DNA of 64,000 nucleotides from Nostoc calcicola FACHB-3891. GTDB taxonomy: Bacteria; Cyanobacteriota; Cyanobacteriia; Cyanobacteriales; Nostocaceae. The translations under genes were made by a program, and so were the position numbers. The stretch lies in the NCBI RefSeq assembly GCF_014697355.1, contig NZ_JACJRQ010000038.1:1-64000 (forward strand). Reading direction: 5' to 3'. A model generated the notes under the pieces. The model saw nothing but the letters and a program-made list of their open reading frames with translations, did not search any database and was not told the origin of the DNA. This document shows, in pieces, positions 34,185 to 44,362 of this stretch (the stretch's first letter is position 1; every line of letters begins with the position of its first letter).

Positions 34185-34424
34185 CTAATGATTGCCACCT
34201 TGCCCTAACGATAATCGACCTTCAGCCGTATCCCGAATTAAAGGCAGTTTAGATTTTATATAACTATTGAGGGTGCTATCTACCTGAGCATCAAGTCCCT
34301 GCTTAGCTTTTAACTGCTGGAGGAGTAATTGTACTAAAGCTGCATCGTCAAACTGGAGCAGGGTGTTGACCTGGGTAGACTCGATTACAGCCCAGAGCTG
34401 TTGCATCATCTTGGCAGTGATCAT
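34185..34424 (-). CDS. small hypothetical protein, helical
   Basis: A 79-residue acidic-to-neutral helical protein (MMQQLWAVIESTQVN, ALVQLLLQQLKAKQG) with no signal peptide. No family is recognised. Similar composition is seen in small cyanobacterial proteins of unknown function. It is on the same strand as its neighbours and 66 bases from the next. Confidence 0.6.
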   Translation of the reverse strand: MITAKMMQQLWAVIESTQVNTLLQFDDAALVQLLLQQLKAKQGLDAQVDSTLNSYIKSKLPLIRDTAEGRLSLGQGGNH

Positions 34425-34509
34425 GAGCTTGTAAATTTTTAAGATTTTCTTTATATTTGCACGAATTTGTAATTTGTGGTTGGTTTTTTATCTCAATATT
34501 TGTAAAGAT

Positions 34510-34660
34510 GTTGAGGGACTGGGGACTGGGGACTGGGGACTGGGGGGATGAGGGAGATGAGGGGGATGAGGGAGATGAGGAGGCAGGGAGCAGGGGAGAA
34601 AATCTTCCCCTCTACCCCCCGCCCCCTGCCCCCCTGCTTCTTCCCATGCCCAATGCCCCA
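34510..34660. repeat. GGGGACT and GATGAGGGA repeats with mirrored C-rich half
   Basis: GGGACTGG units and GATGAGGGAGATGAGGGGG units (34510-34580) are followed by their C-rich counterpart (34605-34660, with CCCCTGCCCC and CCCAATGCCCCATGC). The GATGAGGGAGATGAGGGGG part recurs at 55858 and, inverted, inside the coding sequence at about 53736-53772. Confidence 0.8.
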
Positions 34661-34663
34661 TGC

Positions 34664-35239
34664 TTATTGTGAAACTCTGACACAAGATGGTTGCTGGGCA
34701 GAAGGAGGATCGGGATAAATTGCTAGAGTGTGATAGTCTGGAGCATTTTCCCCATATATCACTCGAAAAGTATAGAGTTTGTTTCTACCTTGTGCTTCGG
34801 TAACGACTGTTAAAAGTGTGTTCTCAGTTTTAGGAAGTCCAGGAATTTTTAGTTTGGGAATTCGTCTGAGTTGAATCACATTCGCTGCTGAGTTTTTACA
34901 ATCTCCAGTAGTAGTATTCGGTTTTTGACCAAACTGCATACATACTGGCCCATCAAAATCTATAGTTACTTGCGATGGATCGTTTAACCAAACTTTTTTA
35001 ATTACTTCTCCAGCGGGAATAAAACTTAAGTTTGTTCCTTGCTGATAGGAAATATCGATGGTAGGGATTAATCCGCCTAAGCCCTGTGCTTGACAGGAAA
35101 ATATGGAGCGCAGAACGGCATTATTAGCTATAGCACGACCTACCAATAACAACATACTAACCGAGAAAATTAAGGAAGCTATAGGTAGGAAATAAGAGTT
35201 ATTTGGGATATTTCCTGGTAACTTAGTATTATTTTTCAT
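34664..35239 (-). CDS. membrane-anchored beta-rich protein, possible VirB9/TraK-like T4SS part
   Basis: A protein of about 191 residues (start taken at the ATG for MKNNTKLPGN; a longer frame begins at 35293). A hydrophobic anchor lies at about 18-37 (YFLPIASLIFSVSMLLLV), then a periplasmic domain rich in strands. GTNLSFIPAGEVIKKVWL, VTIDFDG and LLTVVTEAQGRNKLYTFRV have the alternating pattern of the N-terminal beta domain of VirB9/TraK proteins. Two or three cysteines suggest a disulfide. It follows the VirB10-like gene on the same strand after about 430 bases of repeats. The assignment is based on position and pattern and is tentative. Confidence 0.5.
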   Translation of the reverse strand: MKNNTKLPGNIPNNSYFLPIASLIFSVSMLLLVGRAIANNAVLRSIFSCQAQGLGGLIPTIDISYQQGTNLSFIPAGEVIKKVWLNDPSQVTIDFDGPVCMQFGQKPNTTTGDCKNSAANVIQLRRIPKLKIPGLPKTENTLLTVVTEAQGRNKLYTFRVIYGENAPDYHTLAIYPDPPSAQQPSCVRVSQ

Positions 35240-35293
35240 GGTTGTAAATGGGGAGATTGGTAGATAGAAAAAGTGAATAACAAGAGTTATCAC

Positions 35294-35673
35294 AAGCTGT
35301 TTGGAAAATATAATATAATATTAATTAATAATTAATATTACCCGATAAAAAATCTATATTCCTGTTCATTTAAAGCCAGGATTCAGTTGAGACTGAAAAT
35401 ATAAAATTGGGATAAATTCTATCTTTTAACAAGAAAAAATTCAGGAGTCAGGAATCAGAATTCAGTTGGGTATTCTGTATGATTGGCGGATAGCGCTGCT
35501 AAGCCGAGTCTTCTCCCAAAGGGAGACGCTTTAGCGCAACAAGCGTCGCGTCTGAATGACTGGGTTTAAGTCCCTCACTAAATTGAAAATTTGGCGGTCT
35601 ACAATTAGCGGCGGGTCTAAATCCCCCGCTAAAAAAATTGCTGAATTCTGAATTCTGAATTCTGAATTCTTTT
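35294..35673. repeat. repeat-filled spacer in the T4SS-like block
   Basis: No gene. It contains a CAGGAGTCAGGAATCAGAATT stretch (35442-35466), a CTTCTCCCAAAGGGAGACGC hairpin (about 35508-35530), a GCGGCGGGTCTAAATCCCCCGCT hairpin (about 35608-35630), and TGAATTC heptamers (35640-35670) reaching the VirB10-like stop. Confidence 0.75.
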
Positions 35674-37257
35674 TTAAAATTGCGTTACTTGGTTGACATA
35701 TATTTCAATATTTGTGCCGGCTGCCAAAAACCAAATGTTAGTTTGTTGTGACATTTGAGCGATCGCCTGTTGATTGCGTTGGGCAATTTGGGGTACTACG
35801 GAGTTCAAACCGCCTTCCACAACACCAGCCGGGATATTTTCTCTAGTGTTGGTGTTGTTGACAACAGTGCTTCCACCGTTGATGGTGACAACTTGACCAT
35901 CAGTGCGATTTAATAATTCTGCGGCTTTACCAATACCTCCCAAAACGAATAATCCTAGATCCATTGATGCGATCGATGAACTTTGACTAGGAAATTTCTT
36001 TGCTACTAAGGGTTTACCTTGGACACCGCGAATAACAATTGAATTGTTGGGTAAGCTTCGTTCTACAAGGTTACCATCATTTTGTGAGATAATTTTGACT
36101 ACGTTCATCCGCAAAAAACCTTGTTCGGAAATAGAACGAATTTCAGTAAGTAATTCGGTATTTGCGGGTAAAGCTATCTCACCATCGGTAGATTTTAGCG
36201 GTTCTTTTAATCGCACTACAAATACGTTTTTATCTGTTTCTTCTTCGTTGTTATTGCCGGATCTAGTAGTTTCGCCAAATATCGCTGTTGCGAATACGGC
36301 TTTAGCACTAGTCCCGATCGCTACGGATTTTTGTCCTTGTGGTTGTGCTTGGCTGACTACAGCAGTTCCCTGTTCTGGGGGGGTTTGCTCAGGAGTGGGA
36401 TTTGGTGTCTGTTGGGGTGGCTGTGTTTCGTTTACAGGTTGGGAAGCAGCTGCAATGTTATTAGGTTGTTCGTTATTAGGTTGTTCGGTGACATTGACTT
36501 GGCCGTAGCTACCTAATTTTGCGAGCTTTGTCCACTCATCGAATGGGTTTGGTGGGGCTGGTGGAGTGATGTTGATTACGGGTTGAGTGTTTGGCTTGAT
36601 AACTGGTAGCTGGGTTCTTGGTAAAGGTTGAGTAGCAGGTACTCTGACGATGCGCTCAACTGTCACTGGCTGGGGGACGTAAGCTGTTGGTGGGGGTGTT
36701 GGTATCACTTGTTGTCTCCTTGTGTAAGCAGCTGATGGTTCTACCAAGGCTACTGTAGGGGCTGGTTTTGGCATTCTCAGCTTGTCTTGGGCGGCTTTGA
36801 CTGACTGTGATTGTTCAGTCAGGGCTAATTTCGTTTTGAGAGTCTCGATTTCACCTTGTAGCTGTTGAGAGGTTGATTCATTTGTTGGTTGCGATCGCAC
36901 TTGTGGGGTGACAAGATTATTTCTGGGCTTTTGAGAGCTACCACTCATCAATTGCGACAAAAACACGCCAGCCACCAAAACTACTGCTAAGGTAGCAGCA
37001 CCTACTAAGCCTAATTTGGCAAAGGGATTAGATGAGAGGGTTTGCTCTGTCTTAACTTCTTCTGGTTCAGGTGACGGTTGCTCCCTTGCAGACTCTTCTG
37101 ATGGTTGGACTTGGCTAGAAGATTCTTCTGCAAAGCCAACCAACCTTGCCATCCGTGATTCCCAATCGTCATATTCTATTTCTAGTTGGCGATCGTCGGT
37201 GTCTAGAGTCAATAGACTTGGTGGAGGAGTTTCTGTCGGAATTGAATATTGAGTCAT
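35674..37257 (-). CDS. VirB10/TrbI-like T4SS channel protein
   Basis: About 527 residues when started at the ATG for MTQYSIP (37257), 8 bases after the upstream gene; a longer frame starts at 37287 but would overlap it. The layout is that of VirB10: a cytoplasmic acidic N-terminus, a single membrane helix at about 82-103 (LGLVGAATLAVVLVAGVFL), a long Pro/Gln/Thr-rich periplasmic linker with coiled coil, and a C-terminal beta-barrel-like domain (about 310-527). The ending AAGTNIEIYVNQVTQF matches the VirB10 end 'GT-x-I-x-V'. VirB10 spans both membranes and couples ATPase energy to the outer pore. It lies in line with VirB8- and VirB4-like genes. Confidence 0.8.
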   Translation of the reverse strand: MTQYSIPTETPPPSLLTLDTDDRQLEIEYDDWESRMARLVGFAEESSSQVQPSEESAREQPSPEPEEVKTEQTLSSNPFAKLGLVGAATLAVVLVAGVFLSQLMSGSSQKPRNNLVTPQVRSQPTNESTSQQLQGEIETLKTKLALTEQSQSVKAAQDKLRMPKPAPTVALVEPSAAYTRRQQVIPTPPPTAYVPQPVTVERIVRVPATQPLPRTQLPVIKPNTQPVINITPPAPPNPFDEWTKLAKLGSYGQVNVTEQPNNEQPNNIAAASQPVNETQPPQQTPNPTPEQTPPEQGTAVVSQAQPQGQKSVAIGTSAKAVFATAIFGETTRSGNNNEEETDKNVFVVRLKEPLKSTDGEIALPANTELLTEIRSISEQGFLRMNVVKIISQNDGNLVERSLPNNSIVIRGVQGKPLVAKKFPSQSSSIASMDLGLFVLGGIGKAAELLNRTDGQVVTINGGSTVVNNTNTRENIPAGVVEGGLNSVVPQIAQRNQQAIAQMSQQTNIWFLAAGTNIEIYVNQVTQF

Positions 37258-37265
37258 GGTAAAGC

Positions 37266-37958
37266 TTAGTTTGAATTTCCAGAACAATTTTTATCTTGGA
37301 TTTCACAGACATTATAAATTTCTAATCTGGCTTCACCAAGGCGGTAAACTGCAAAGTGCGACGGAAGCGGCGCATTTGGTAGTGAAGTTGCTGGTTCATT
37401 TATTGCTCTAACTAAAATTTGTTTATTAAACGAAATTGATTTTCCCAATTTATCATAACTACTAAAAGTTATTTGATTGGCAAGCATATCCACTTTCCAT
37501 TTGCCATTGCCTATTTTTGTCGGTTGAGATATTTTTTGAATTACTAATACATTTTCAGTTCCTCTATTAACATTTTCAAATTGGCTATCTGGATTTAAAT
37601 TAGTTACTTGTGACTTCAGTTTTTGCTTAAAATCATCAGCTACCAGTTGGGAGCTAATTTCCCAGACTGTTGTTGGCGGTTGTTGCTGTGACCAGGTAAG
37701 CATTAAGCTCATAGTTTCACCAACAAAGCGCCGAATAGTTTCTGGTTGTCGCTCTAAATTTTCTTGGGGGTCTACTGTAATCACACGACCATCAACAAGT
37801 TGTACTAAACTTTGAGGTGTAAGTTGCCGACCTAACTGTTGTAACATAGACCCGTGAAATATTAGTAACAGTAAGGTAAATACATGTAAACCAAATGTTC
37901 CTACTGCCAACAGTGGTAAGGCGTTACTTTTTTTATTTTCTGATTTAAATATCTGCAT
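37266..37958 (-). CDS. VirB8/TraE-like T4SS inner-membrane protein (copy 2)
   Basis: A 230-residue protein: a short basic N-terminus, one membrane helix at about 14-36 (LPLLAVGTFGLHVFTLLLLIF), then a periplasmic domain. It shares with the preceding gene's product the order FVQL/LVQLVDG, PETIRR/QF, a W near the middle and LVIQKIS/LVIKRIY. This topology and position before a VirB10-like gene fit VirB8/TraE, the assembly-factor fold related to NTF2. The two adjacent paralogues probably arose by tandem duplication and may form a hetero-oligomer. A C-terminal pair of cysteines (NVCEIQDKNC) could make a disulfide. Confidence in the function is moderate, in the gene high. Confidence 0.7.
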   Translation of the reverse strand: MQIFKSENKKSNALPLLAVGTFGLHVFTLLLLIFHGSMLQQLGRQLTPQSLVQLVDGRVITVDPQENLERQPETIRRFVGETMSLMLTWSQQQPPTTVWEISSQLVADDFKQKLKSQVTNLNPDSQFENVNRGTENVLVIQKISQPTKIGNGKWKVDMLANQITFSSYDKLGKSISFNKQILVRAINEPATSLPNAPLPSHFAVYRLGEARLEIYNVCEIQDKNCSGNSN

Positions 37959-37992
37959 TAATGATTTTTTTATAGTAATTGAACTATATTGT

Positions 37993-38207
<215 letters not shown>

Positions 38208-38208
<1 letters not shown>

Positions 38209-39032
38209 TATCTAATAAAGTTATCGGTTCTTTGTTGATTTTTGCATTCTTTTAGTTGAGCTTCATTGAGATTGTTGTAGTTATCTAACAAACATAAGTC
38301 CCGAATTTCATAAATTTCTAGTTTATCAGTACGGACGCTATAAATTGCTTTTTGCAGGTCGGTGCTACTTTCGACTTGGGGATTAGCGAAATAATCTGCT
38401 GCACGTACAAGAAAATCTTTGTTAAAAGGAGTTATGACTCTTCTATCATCACCTCGATTTTTTTGAATTAAGTCGGCTACCATACCGACTCGCCACTTAC
38501 CTGGTGCAATTTCTTTTGGCGGATAAATTCGCTTAATTACTAACTGTGATGTCATCCCTTGGTTGGGATTTTCACTAAAAACTTCTGGTGGTGTCATTTC
38601 GGCAATTGTGCTTAAGAAACCTTTACGGAAGTCTTCTGATAAAGCAAAACTAGCTATCCAGCTAGTAGTACTAATTTTTTGGCTACCGCCTTGGGGTGTT
38701 CTAATTAATATTCCCAGATCGTATTTTGGATTTGCGACTTCTTCAATCTTTTGTGGGGGTAAAGTTCCCGACCAGTTAAACATTGCGATCATCGTTTTGC
38801 TAATAAATTGACGAATTGTTTCTGGTTCTCTTTTTAAATCATCAATTTCAGCTACTGATTTGCCATCTATTAATTGCACAAAATTGGGAGGTTTTCTTAG
38901 ACTGAGTTGGCGAATAGTTATGCCTTGAAATAAAAATAAGAGTAAGACAAATAGGTGCAAACTGAAAGTAGCGATCGCAAAAATTGTTAAAACGCTTGCT
39001 GTTTTTTTTCTTTTCTCTAATAAACGTACCAT
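38208..39032 (-). CDS. VirB8/TraE-like T4SS inner-membrane protein (copy 1)
   Basis: A 274-residue protein and paralogue of the one at 37266. The N-terminus is basic (MVRLLEKRKK), a membrane helix lies at about 15-37, and then comes a periplasmic domain with NFVQLIDGKSV, REPETIRQFI, WIASFALSEDFRKGF and LVIKRIYPPKEIAPGKWRV. It is about 45 residues longer than its neighbour, with an insert near 100-120 (TPQGGSQK) and a longer tail holding two or three cysteines. In the T4SS family this position corresponds to VirB8. It could assemble with the second copy. Confidence 0.7.
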
Positions 39033-39154
39033 TTAATCACCTCCTGCTGCAAAAAACTTTGGTTGTTATATTATGATGGTAGGCAATAGATTTTTTTCAC
39101 AAATGATTAAATATTCCTATATATTTTAATATTTACTATCATTATTATTTAATT

Positions 39155-39220
39155 ATTCTGAATTCTGAATTCTGACTCCTGACTCCTGAATTCTGATTCC
39201 TGACTCCTGACTCCTGAATT
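39155..39220. repeat. CTGAATT/CTGACTC heptamer array
   Basis: Nine heptamers in a row (AATTCTG and ACTCCTG variants) directly after the stop of the VirB6-like gene. Confidence 0.9.
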
Positions 39221-39222
39221 AT

Positions 39223-40272
39223 TTATATTCTCTCCTTTACCAAAGAAGCCGTATTGCTGATAGCACTGAAGACTGCGAACCCTCCAGCAGCAGCCACAAC
39301 TAAGGATAAAATTGGTGCTAAAACTCCGAGAAAAATCATGAACCACATTAAGTCCGGGTCAACATTAGCATTTTGACCCGGACCGTTGACAATTACTGCC
39401 GCAGTCAATATAGCAATAATATTAAATGAAATCTTGGCGATTCCAATAGATAAAAACCCGGCGAGCCATGCAAAAATGGGTTTGCCAGCTACTGGTAGTA
39501 AAGACCCACCCACAGCAATTGGTCCTAAGACTGCTATCAGCAACATCGTCGCTTCTATTAAATTCTGGAAGGCATATTGTAAAGAAACTAAAAAGTTTTT
39601 CAGGCTCGTTTGTACTGTAGAACCTAACAAAGAATTAAAGGAAGTTTCCGATACAATGCCTGTGCCATATCTAATATTATCTACTTTAGTTTGTAGTCTA
39701 GATATCCAGTTTTTATTACCGTATGAATCTCGATAGTTCTGCCAGAGAATATTCACTTTTTCCGTAGCTTTGGCAAAACATTGAGTTTGCTGTTCGCCAG
39801 TAAGTGATTGACAAGGACGCAGCAAAGAACCTGCTACTTCTTCGGCGACACTCATATTCAGTGCTTGTTGGTAGACTTTATCTGCATCTGCTGTGACCAA
39901 TACTTGCTGATTTGCGGTGTCTATAAAATTCCGCACTCCTAGTGTCAGATTAGAAAGTATACTTCCATTGCCGGAATTATTTAAGAGTACCACTACTACA
40001 AAAGGCCAAATTAATGCTGATATGGGACGGGTAATTTCGTAGGATAGTAAATCTCTGATGAATTGTACCATAAAAAACAACAGGGTTCCGACTGCAAAAA
40101 AAATACCCACATTTGTTAGTGTTCCATACAAGTTATTATTGGTGTTATTTTGTAATAAATCGAGCCATTGTTTGTCCCAACCTTCGGCAATACTTTGAGA
40201 AGTTGTGACACCATTTTCGAGAATATCATCAATGCCTACTTGGGCAAAAATTAATGGAATAGCAAGTTGCAT
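39223..40272 (-). CDS. VirB6/TrbL-like polytopic T4SS membrane protein
   Basis: A 349-residue integral membrane protein with about six helices, at about 53-73, 82-100, 240-262, 268-285, 290-312 and 318-345, and a large soluble loop (about 110-225) with two cysteines (PCQSLTGEQQTQC). Polytopic proteins of this kind, with a big periplasmic loop, hold the VirB6/TrbL position between VirB5 and VirB8 in T4SS operons. Residues 1-11 look like a short signal-type hydrophobic lead. Sequence similarity in this class is always low, so topology and gene order carry the call. Confidence 0.7.
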   Translation of the reverse strand: MQLAIPLIFAQVGIDDILENGVTTSQSIAEGWDKQWLDLLQNNTNNNLYGTLTNVGIFFAVGTLLFFMVQFIRDLLSYEITRPISALIWPFVVVVLLNNSGNGSILSNLTLGVRNFIDTANQQVLVTADADKVYQQALNMSVAEEVAGSLLRPCQSLTGEQQTQCFAKATEKVNILWQNYRDSYGNKNWISRLQTKVDNIRYGTGIVSETSFNSLLGSTVQTSLKNFLVSLQYAFQNLIEATMLLIAVLGPIAVGGSLLPVAGKPIFAWLAGFLSIGIAKISFNIIAILTAAVIVNGPGQNANVDPDLMWFMIFLGVLAPILSLVVAAAGGFAVFSAISNTASLVKERI

Positions 40273-40421
40273 TCTTTTGAGTTGATGGACTATTTTTTCG
40301 ATTTCCTATGTTTTCATAGGGTGTGTTAGCGACAGCGTAACCCACGCTCAGACGATATTTTAAAAGTAGCGATGGATGTATCAAAAACTAACGGTGAAAC
40401 ACCACACCAAATTTTAAATCT

Positions 40422-40481
40422 TCTGACTCCTGAATTCTGAATTCTGAATTCTGAATTCTGAATTCTGAATTCTGAATTCTT
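40422..40481. repeat. CTGAATT heptamer array
   Basis: About eight perfect TGAATTC-type heptamers, ending 2 bases from the stop of the VirB5-like gene. A GGGTGTGTTAGCGACAGCGTAACCCACGC hairpin-type repeat is just to the left (about 40319-40348). Confidence 0.9.
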
Positions 40482-40482
40482 C

Positions 40483-41289
40483 CTAATTATTAATTTTTCT
40501 GCCAAATAAATCCATCTGAGCAGTAGCTCGCAAAAGTCGCGCTGCTTCGGTGGATGTTTCGACTCTGCGAGCGCGATTTGCTTCTTCTGTCTGTTGAGAA
40601 ATGTTTGCTAAATTTAAATTCGAGTATTGCAAAGACTGATTTGTTTGTATTGTCTGAGCAAATGTTTCACCGACAATTTTTGATTGTTCCTGTTGAATTT
40701 TCAACATTTGTGATTGATTGGCATTTAGCAATTGTGCTAATATTGCTGTAGCTGGATCGAGTTTACTGGCATCAAAAGCAGGAATGGGGATTTTATTCAA
40801 CAACTCTTGCGTTCTTTCTTCAGCTGCTTGAGTAAATCCTGCAATATTTTCTAGACTTTTCTGTGTATCTATTAGCTTTACCTTTGACCGAACTTGTCCA
40901 TTTTCACCGAGAACACCTGCCGCTGCTCCACGGGTAATTAAACGATTGAGTTCATTGCTAACTAAATTTCCCCGCACGGCTGCATTATTTTCAAAGCGAT
41001 CCGATCTAGAGTAGAGAATTAAATCATCACGAACTTTTTGCCCCGCAGCAACAGGGTTAGGTATGTTCAATTCTCCCTTAGCAACATCAAGAGCAGTTCG
41101 ACTTTGTAGTTCTATAGGCTTTAAGTTGTCGCTCAGATTATATTGAAAGTAGTTTTGCAAATCTGTGGAATATGATTGAAAATCAGTCCAAACTTTACCT
41201 AATTGTGATGTACTAGTAGTATATTGGGCTGCTACAGGTAAAATTGCTAGAGATACTAGAGTCAAAGTCAAAACGGTAGTTTTCTGCAT
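40483..41289 (-). CDS. exported helical protein, VirB5/TrbJ-like
   Basis: A 268-residue protein with a signal peptide (1-21, cleavage near AAQ/YT). The mature part is almost entirely helical and polar, with Gln/Asn-rich coiled-coil stretches (NQSQMLKIQQEQSKIVGE, QSLQYSNLNLANISQQT). VirB5/TrbJ proteins are periplasmic, helical, minor pilus components placed between VirB4 and VirB6, exactly the position here. There are no cysteines. The family call is from layout. It might serve a surface adhesin function at the pilus tip. Confidence 0.65.
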   Translation of the reverse strand: MQKTTVLTLTLVSLAILPVAAQYTTSTSQLGKVWTDFQSYSTDLQNYFQYNLSDNLKPIELQSRTALDVAKGELNIPNPVAAGQKVRDDLILYSRSDRFENNAAVRGNLVSNELNRLITRGAAAGVLGENGQVRSKVKLIDTQKSLENIAGFTQAAEERTQELLNKIPIPAFDASKLDPATAILAQLLNANQSQMLKIQQEQSKIVGETFAQTIQTNQSLQYSNLNLANISQQTEEANRARRVETSTEAARLLRATAQMDLFGRKINN

Positions 41290-41614
41290 ACATTTGTACC
41301 TGAAAAAGGTAGACGAAATTATTGAGTGAGTTAGAAATTGAGTTGGCTGAAGTGTTATTTAGGGATTACCTAGTGGTCTATCGCATTAGTTCTGATGGCT
41401 GAACTCATTCTTTATTTTTCTTCCTTTGCGTCCTTTGCGGTTCGTTCTCTTATCCCTCAAATTTTATGAGACAGACTACTAGAAAGAAATTATTACTATC
41501 TTGTGGGGCGGGCGAGACGCCCACCCCACAATCAGCTTTGGGATATTTGTTGATTTGGTAGTCCCTGATTAAGTTTTGGAATTCCTGTTAACTGCTCACA
41601 GATATCCTCCCAGA
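41290..41614. other. intergenic region with GGGGCGGGCG hairpin
   Basis: No gene. The hairpin TTGTGGGGCGGGCG/CGCCCACCCCACAA (41501-41531) belongs to the family at 15805. A CTTTGCGTCCTTTGCGG-type dispersed repeat precedes it at about 41424. Confidence 0.65.
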
Positions 41615-44362
41615 TTAACTACTACGTAATGTTGCTACTAACTGACGTGCAAATGCGGAAATTGCTTCATATTTGTCGCTGTGAATTTGCATCATTTGGC
41701 TACGTGCAGTTTGTTCATAGGGGTTGTTAGCAACTGCTGCTAATTGTTCGTAACCTGGGTAGTAACGACAGAATGTATAAACACCGTTATCATCTAGCAG
41801 CCATTGGCTATAAATGCCTTCTTTGCGTGGAAAAAAGCTTTCTGAGGCATTACGGGCAATAATTTTGCGGGGATATTTTAAGATGTCTGCAAAACTATCA
41901 ACCGCAACTGGTTGAATACGTCCAATCAATCGGGTTGTTAAGTTTTGCAAGATTTTCGATGCAGCTTTAGATCTGGCGATGGTGTCAGGATCTTGTGCTG
42001 ATAAAATAACTCTGATGCCGGCTTTGGCGCCGTTGGCACAAATTCTACCAACTAAGTCGGAAATTTGCTCGAATTCAAATAGAATCGGGGCTTCGTCGAT
42101 GAAGAATATAGAAGCGGGACTACTTAATGCGCGTCTGAGGGCGGCTGAATAAGCACTCAAGGATAGTACGGCTGCATCTTCACTATCTGAAAGGTTTCTC
42201 AGAGCAAAAACCAAAAGTTGGGCATCGGTGGGAAAGCTGGATGGTGCAGAAATGGCTTGTCCAACGCGGCTAGAAAGCCAAAACCGCAAACGCAGCTGAA
42301 TTTGACTAAGGGCGTCTTCTACTCTGCCACTTAATGAACTAAGCTGCAAATGTTCTGGAGAACAGAAAACTAAAAAATCCTTTAAGGTAGGGGTTTTCTG
42401 CCAAGCTGGAGAACCGAAGCCCCCCGCCATTGCTTTGCGATATCGCTCTTTGATACCTTCATCAGCAAAGAAGACTTCTAAGGCTAAGTTGAGGATCGAT
42501 CGCACTGTTTGCGATAAAATTTGACTTTCGGTAGACGATCCTAGAACCATTGTCATTAAAGCTGATTCTAGAAAAGAGGTATAATCTACCATACGATCGC
42601 GTTGTTGTTCTATATCTAGCGATCGCAAATCTGGCTGTTCAAATAAGTTATTCGATTGTTTGGAAATATCAAAATAGGCTCCATTCCCTTCCATGAACTG
42701 TGTGTAGTCAGTAAAGGTAGATGTGCCATCAGGTTTAGGGAAATCTAGTGCCACCACCGGAATACCATGTGCTAAAGCTTGAGTTAAAATCCCCGATACC
42801 AACACCGATTTACCAGCACGAGTTGTGGCAAATAAAGCTAAATTTTTGTGTTGGTTAAACAAATCCAAATGTACCGGTGTTCCACCTTCTTCAGCAATCA
42901 ATTCAAAGCCTTGTCTATCACCTCTTTTGGTTAAAACCAAAGGCATTAATCCGGGAACTTCACTTGTTAAATACAACTGACGACGATTGAAGGGTGTTGC
43001 TAACAAACCTTCCCAAACAATCGGCAGAGTTTGCAGCCAAATTTTCCAGGCGTACTCGGTTTCTCGAATTACCCTTGCTGGACGTTGAAAACAGTTTTCA
43101 ATATATCTTGTGGCTTCATCTAATTTCTCGACAGTCGGCCGATGTACCAAAATGACAACACTCGTATAAATCGGAACAGCACCTTCATATAATTGTTCTT
43201 GTGCTGCTACAGATTTTTTTAACTTTAATTGAGCGTTGACATCAATAGTTTTACTTTTTTCTTGAGCTAAAATCGTCGTCATATTTGACTGCTTCAGCAC
43301 TCGTTGGAGGGTAGTTTTTACCAATGCTGGATTTGCCGCAGTCAATTCACAAAAAATTTCTGTATCTACTACCGTTTCTCTGGCTAAGAGTTCCCATAAA
43401 TACCGCAGTTGAGCAGATTTATTTGGCCAACCACCGGGTTTTTCCAGAAAAGACATTGTGCCAATATAACGATTGTTAACATTTACCCAACGGCGATCGG
43501 CACGAGGTACACTCGACTCCATTAGCAAAGTTGTACCGTGGATATTTTCTATCAACAATTTACTACTAGCTAAGTCGGAATTAACTTCTTCGTGCAGCCC
43601 ATCTTCATCTAAAGTGATTAATTGGGGAATCTCTATTGGCTGGGTATCATTAAATCTTCTCCAGACATCCTCCCAGAGTTCATCTGCACTCAAAGCTTTG
43701 ACATCCAATCCCATTTTGTTAGATAAAATTTGCTCCCAGCGAGAAAAACCCTGTTTGTAAGCATTGGTAATTACAGTTTCCAGTCGCTGGTTTTCGGCTT
43801 CTGAGAGTTCACCTTTAAATTTTAACCACCATGATTCAGCTCTCACGAGAAGTTTTTCTATCCAATCATCTGCATTTTTGGAATTTCCTTCCACAGTGTA
43901 AGTCACATAAATCCGCAAAAATTTTGGCTTACGAATACCAGAACTAGTAAGCTCTTTGATTCTAGCTCTCTCCGCCATCAATAAATATTTAATATCTCGT
44001 GATGTCGCATTTCTAATTAATGATGCTAATTCTTTTTGGCGCTCTTTATCAGAACTAAAAGATCCCAAATGCAGTGTCATTCTTTCACCGCTAGGAATAT
44101 CTTTTAATCCAGCTTCAATATTATTAAAAAGTGTATCAATTTGTTCTGGTCTTAAAGTGGTATGAATTCCCTTACAGTCAAAACCAAAAACAAAGCAGAG
44201 CCGATCCTTTTGTATGCCTTTTGTCAACAAATAAGCACCAATATCACGTCCATTCATGGAGACGCGCAGCATTGTTGCCAAGTGTAAGGCATCTTCAAAT
44301 GGTGTTAATCTAGTTTCACTTCCGGCGCCGCTGACGCTTTGTTTTCCGATTTTTTGCTTCAT
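41615..44362 (-). CDS. VirB4/TraC-like T4SS ATPase
   Basis: About 915 residues from the ATG for MKQKIGK (44362), which overlaps the upstream gene by 47 bases; a longer frame begins at 44422. It is the motor ATPase that drives pilus or substrate assembly. The Walker A motif is ATTRAGKSVLVSG (about 510), Walker B is SIFFIDEAPILFEF (about 755), and a final motif VILSAQDPDTI (about 785) matches the conserved Q/S-containing motif of the family. The N-terminal half (about 1-450) carries the VirB4-type membrane-associated domain. It is the best conserved member of the block and anchors the T4SS identification. Confidence 0.92.
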   Translation of the reverse strand: MKQKIGKQSVSGAGSETRLTPFEDALHLATMLRVSMNGRDIGAYLLTKGIQKDRLCFVFGFDCKGIHTTLRPEQIDTLFNNIEAGLKDIPSGERMTLHLGSFSSDKERQKELASLIRNATSRDIKYLLMAERARIKELTSSGIRKPKFLRIYVTYTVEGNSKNADDWIEKLLVRAESWWLKFKGELSEAENQRLETVITNAYKQGFSRWEQILSNKMGLDVKALSADELWEDVWRRFNDTQPIEIPQLITLDEDGLHEEVNSDLASSKLLIENIHGTTLLMESSVPRADRRWVNVNNRYIGTMSFLEKPGGWPNKSAQLRYLWELLARETVVDTEIFCELTAANPALVKTTLQRVLKQSNMTTILAQEKSKTIDVNAQLKLKKSVAAQEQLYEGAVPIYTSVVILVHRPTVEKLDEATRYIENCFQRPARVIRETEYAWKIWLQTLPIVWEGLLATPFNRRQLYLTSEVPGLMPLVLTKRGDRQGFELIAEEGGTPVHLDLFNQHKNLALFATTRAGKSVLVSGILTQALAHGIPVVALDFPKPDGTSTFTDYTQFMEGNGAYFDISKQSNNLFEQPDLRSLDIEQQRDRMVDYTSFLESALMTMVLGSSTESQILSQTVRSILNLALEVFFADEGIKERYRKAMAGGFGSPAWQKTPTLKDFLVFCSPEHLQLSSLSGRVEDALSQIQLRLRFWLSSRVGQAISAPSSFPTDAQLLVFALRNLSDSEDAAVLSLSAYSAALRRALSSPASIFFIDEAPILFEFEQISDLVGRICANGAKAGIRVILSAQDPDTIARSKAASKILQNLTTRLIGRIQPVAVDSFADILKYPRKIIARNASESFFPRKEGIYSQWLLDDNGVYTFCRYYPGYEQLAAVANNPYEQTARSQMMQIHSDKYEAISAFARQLVATLRSS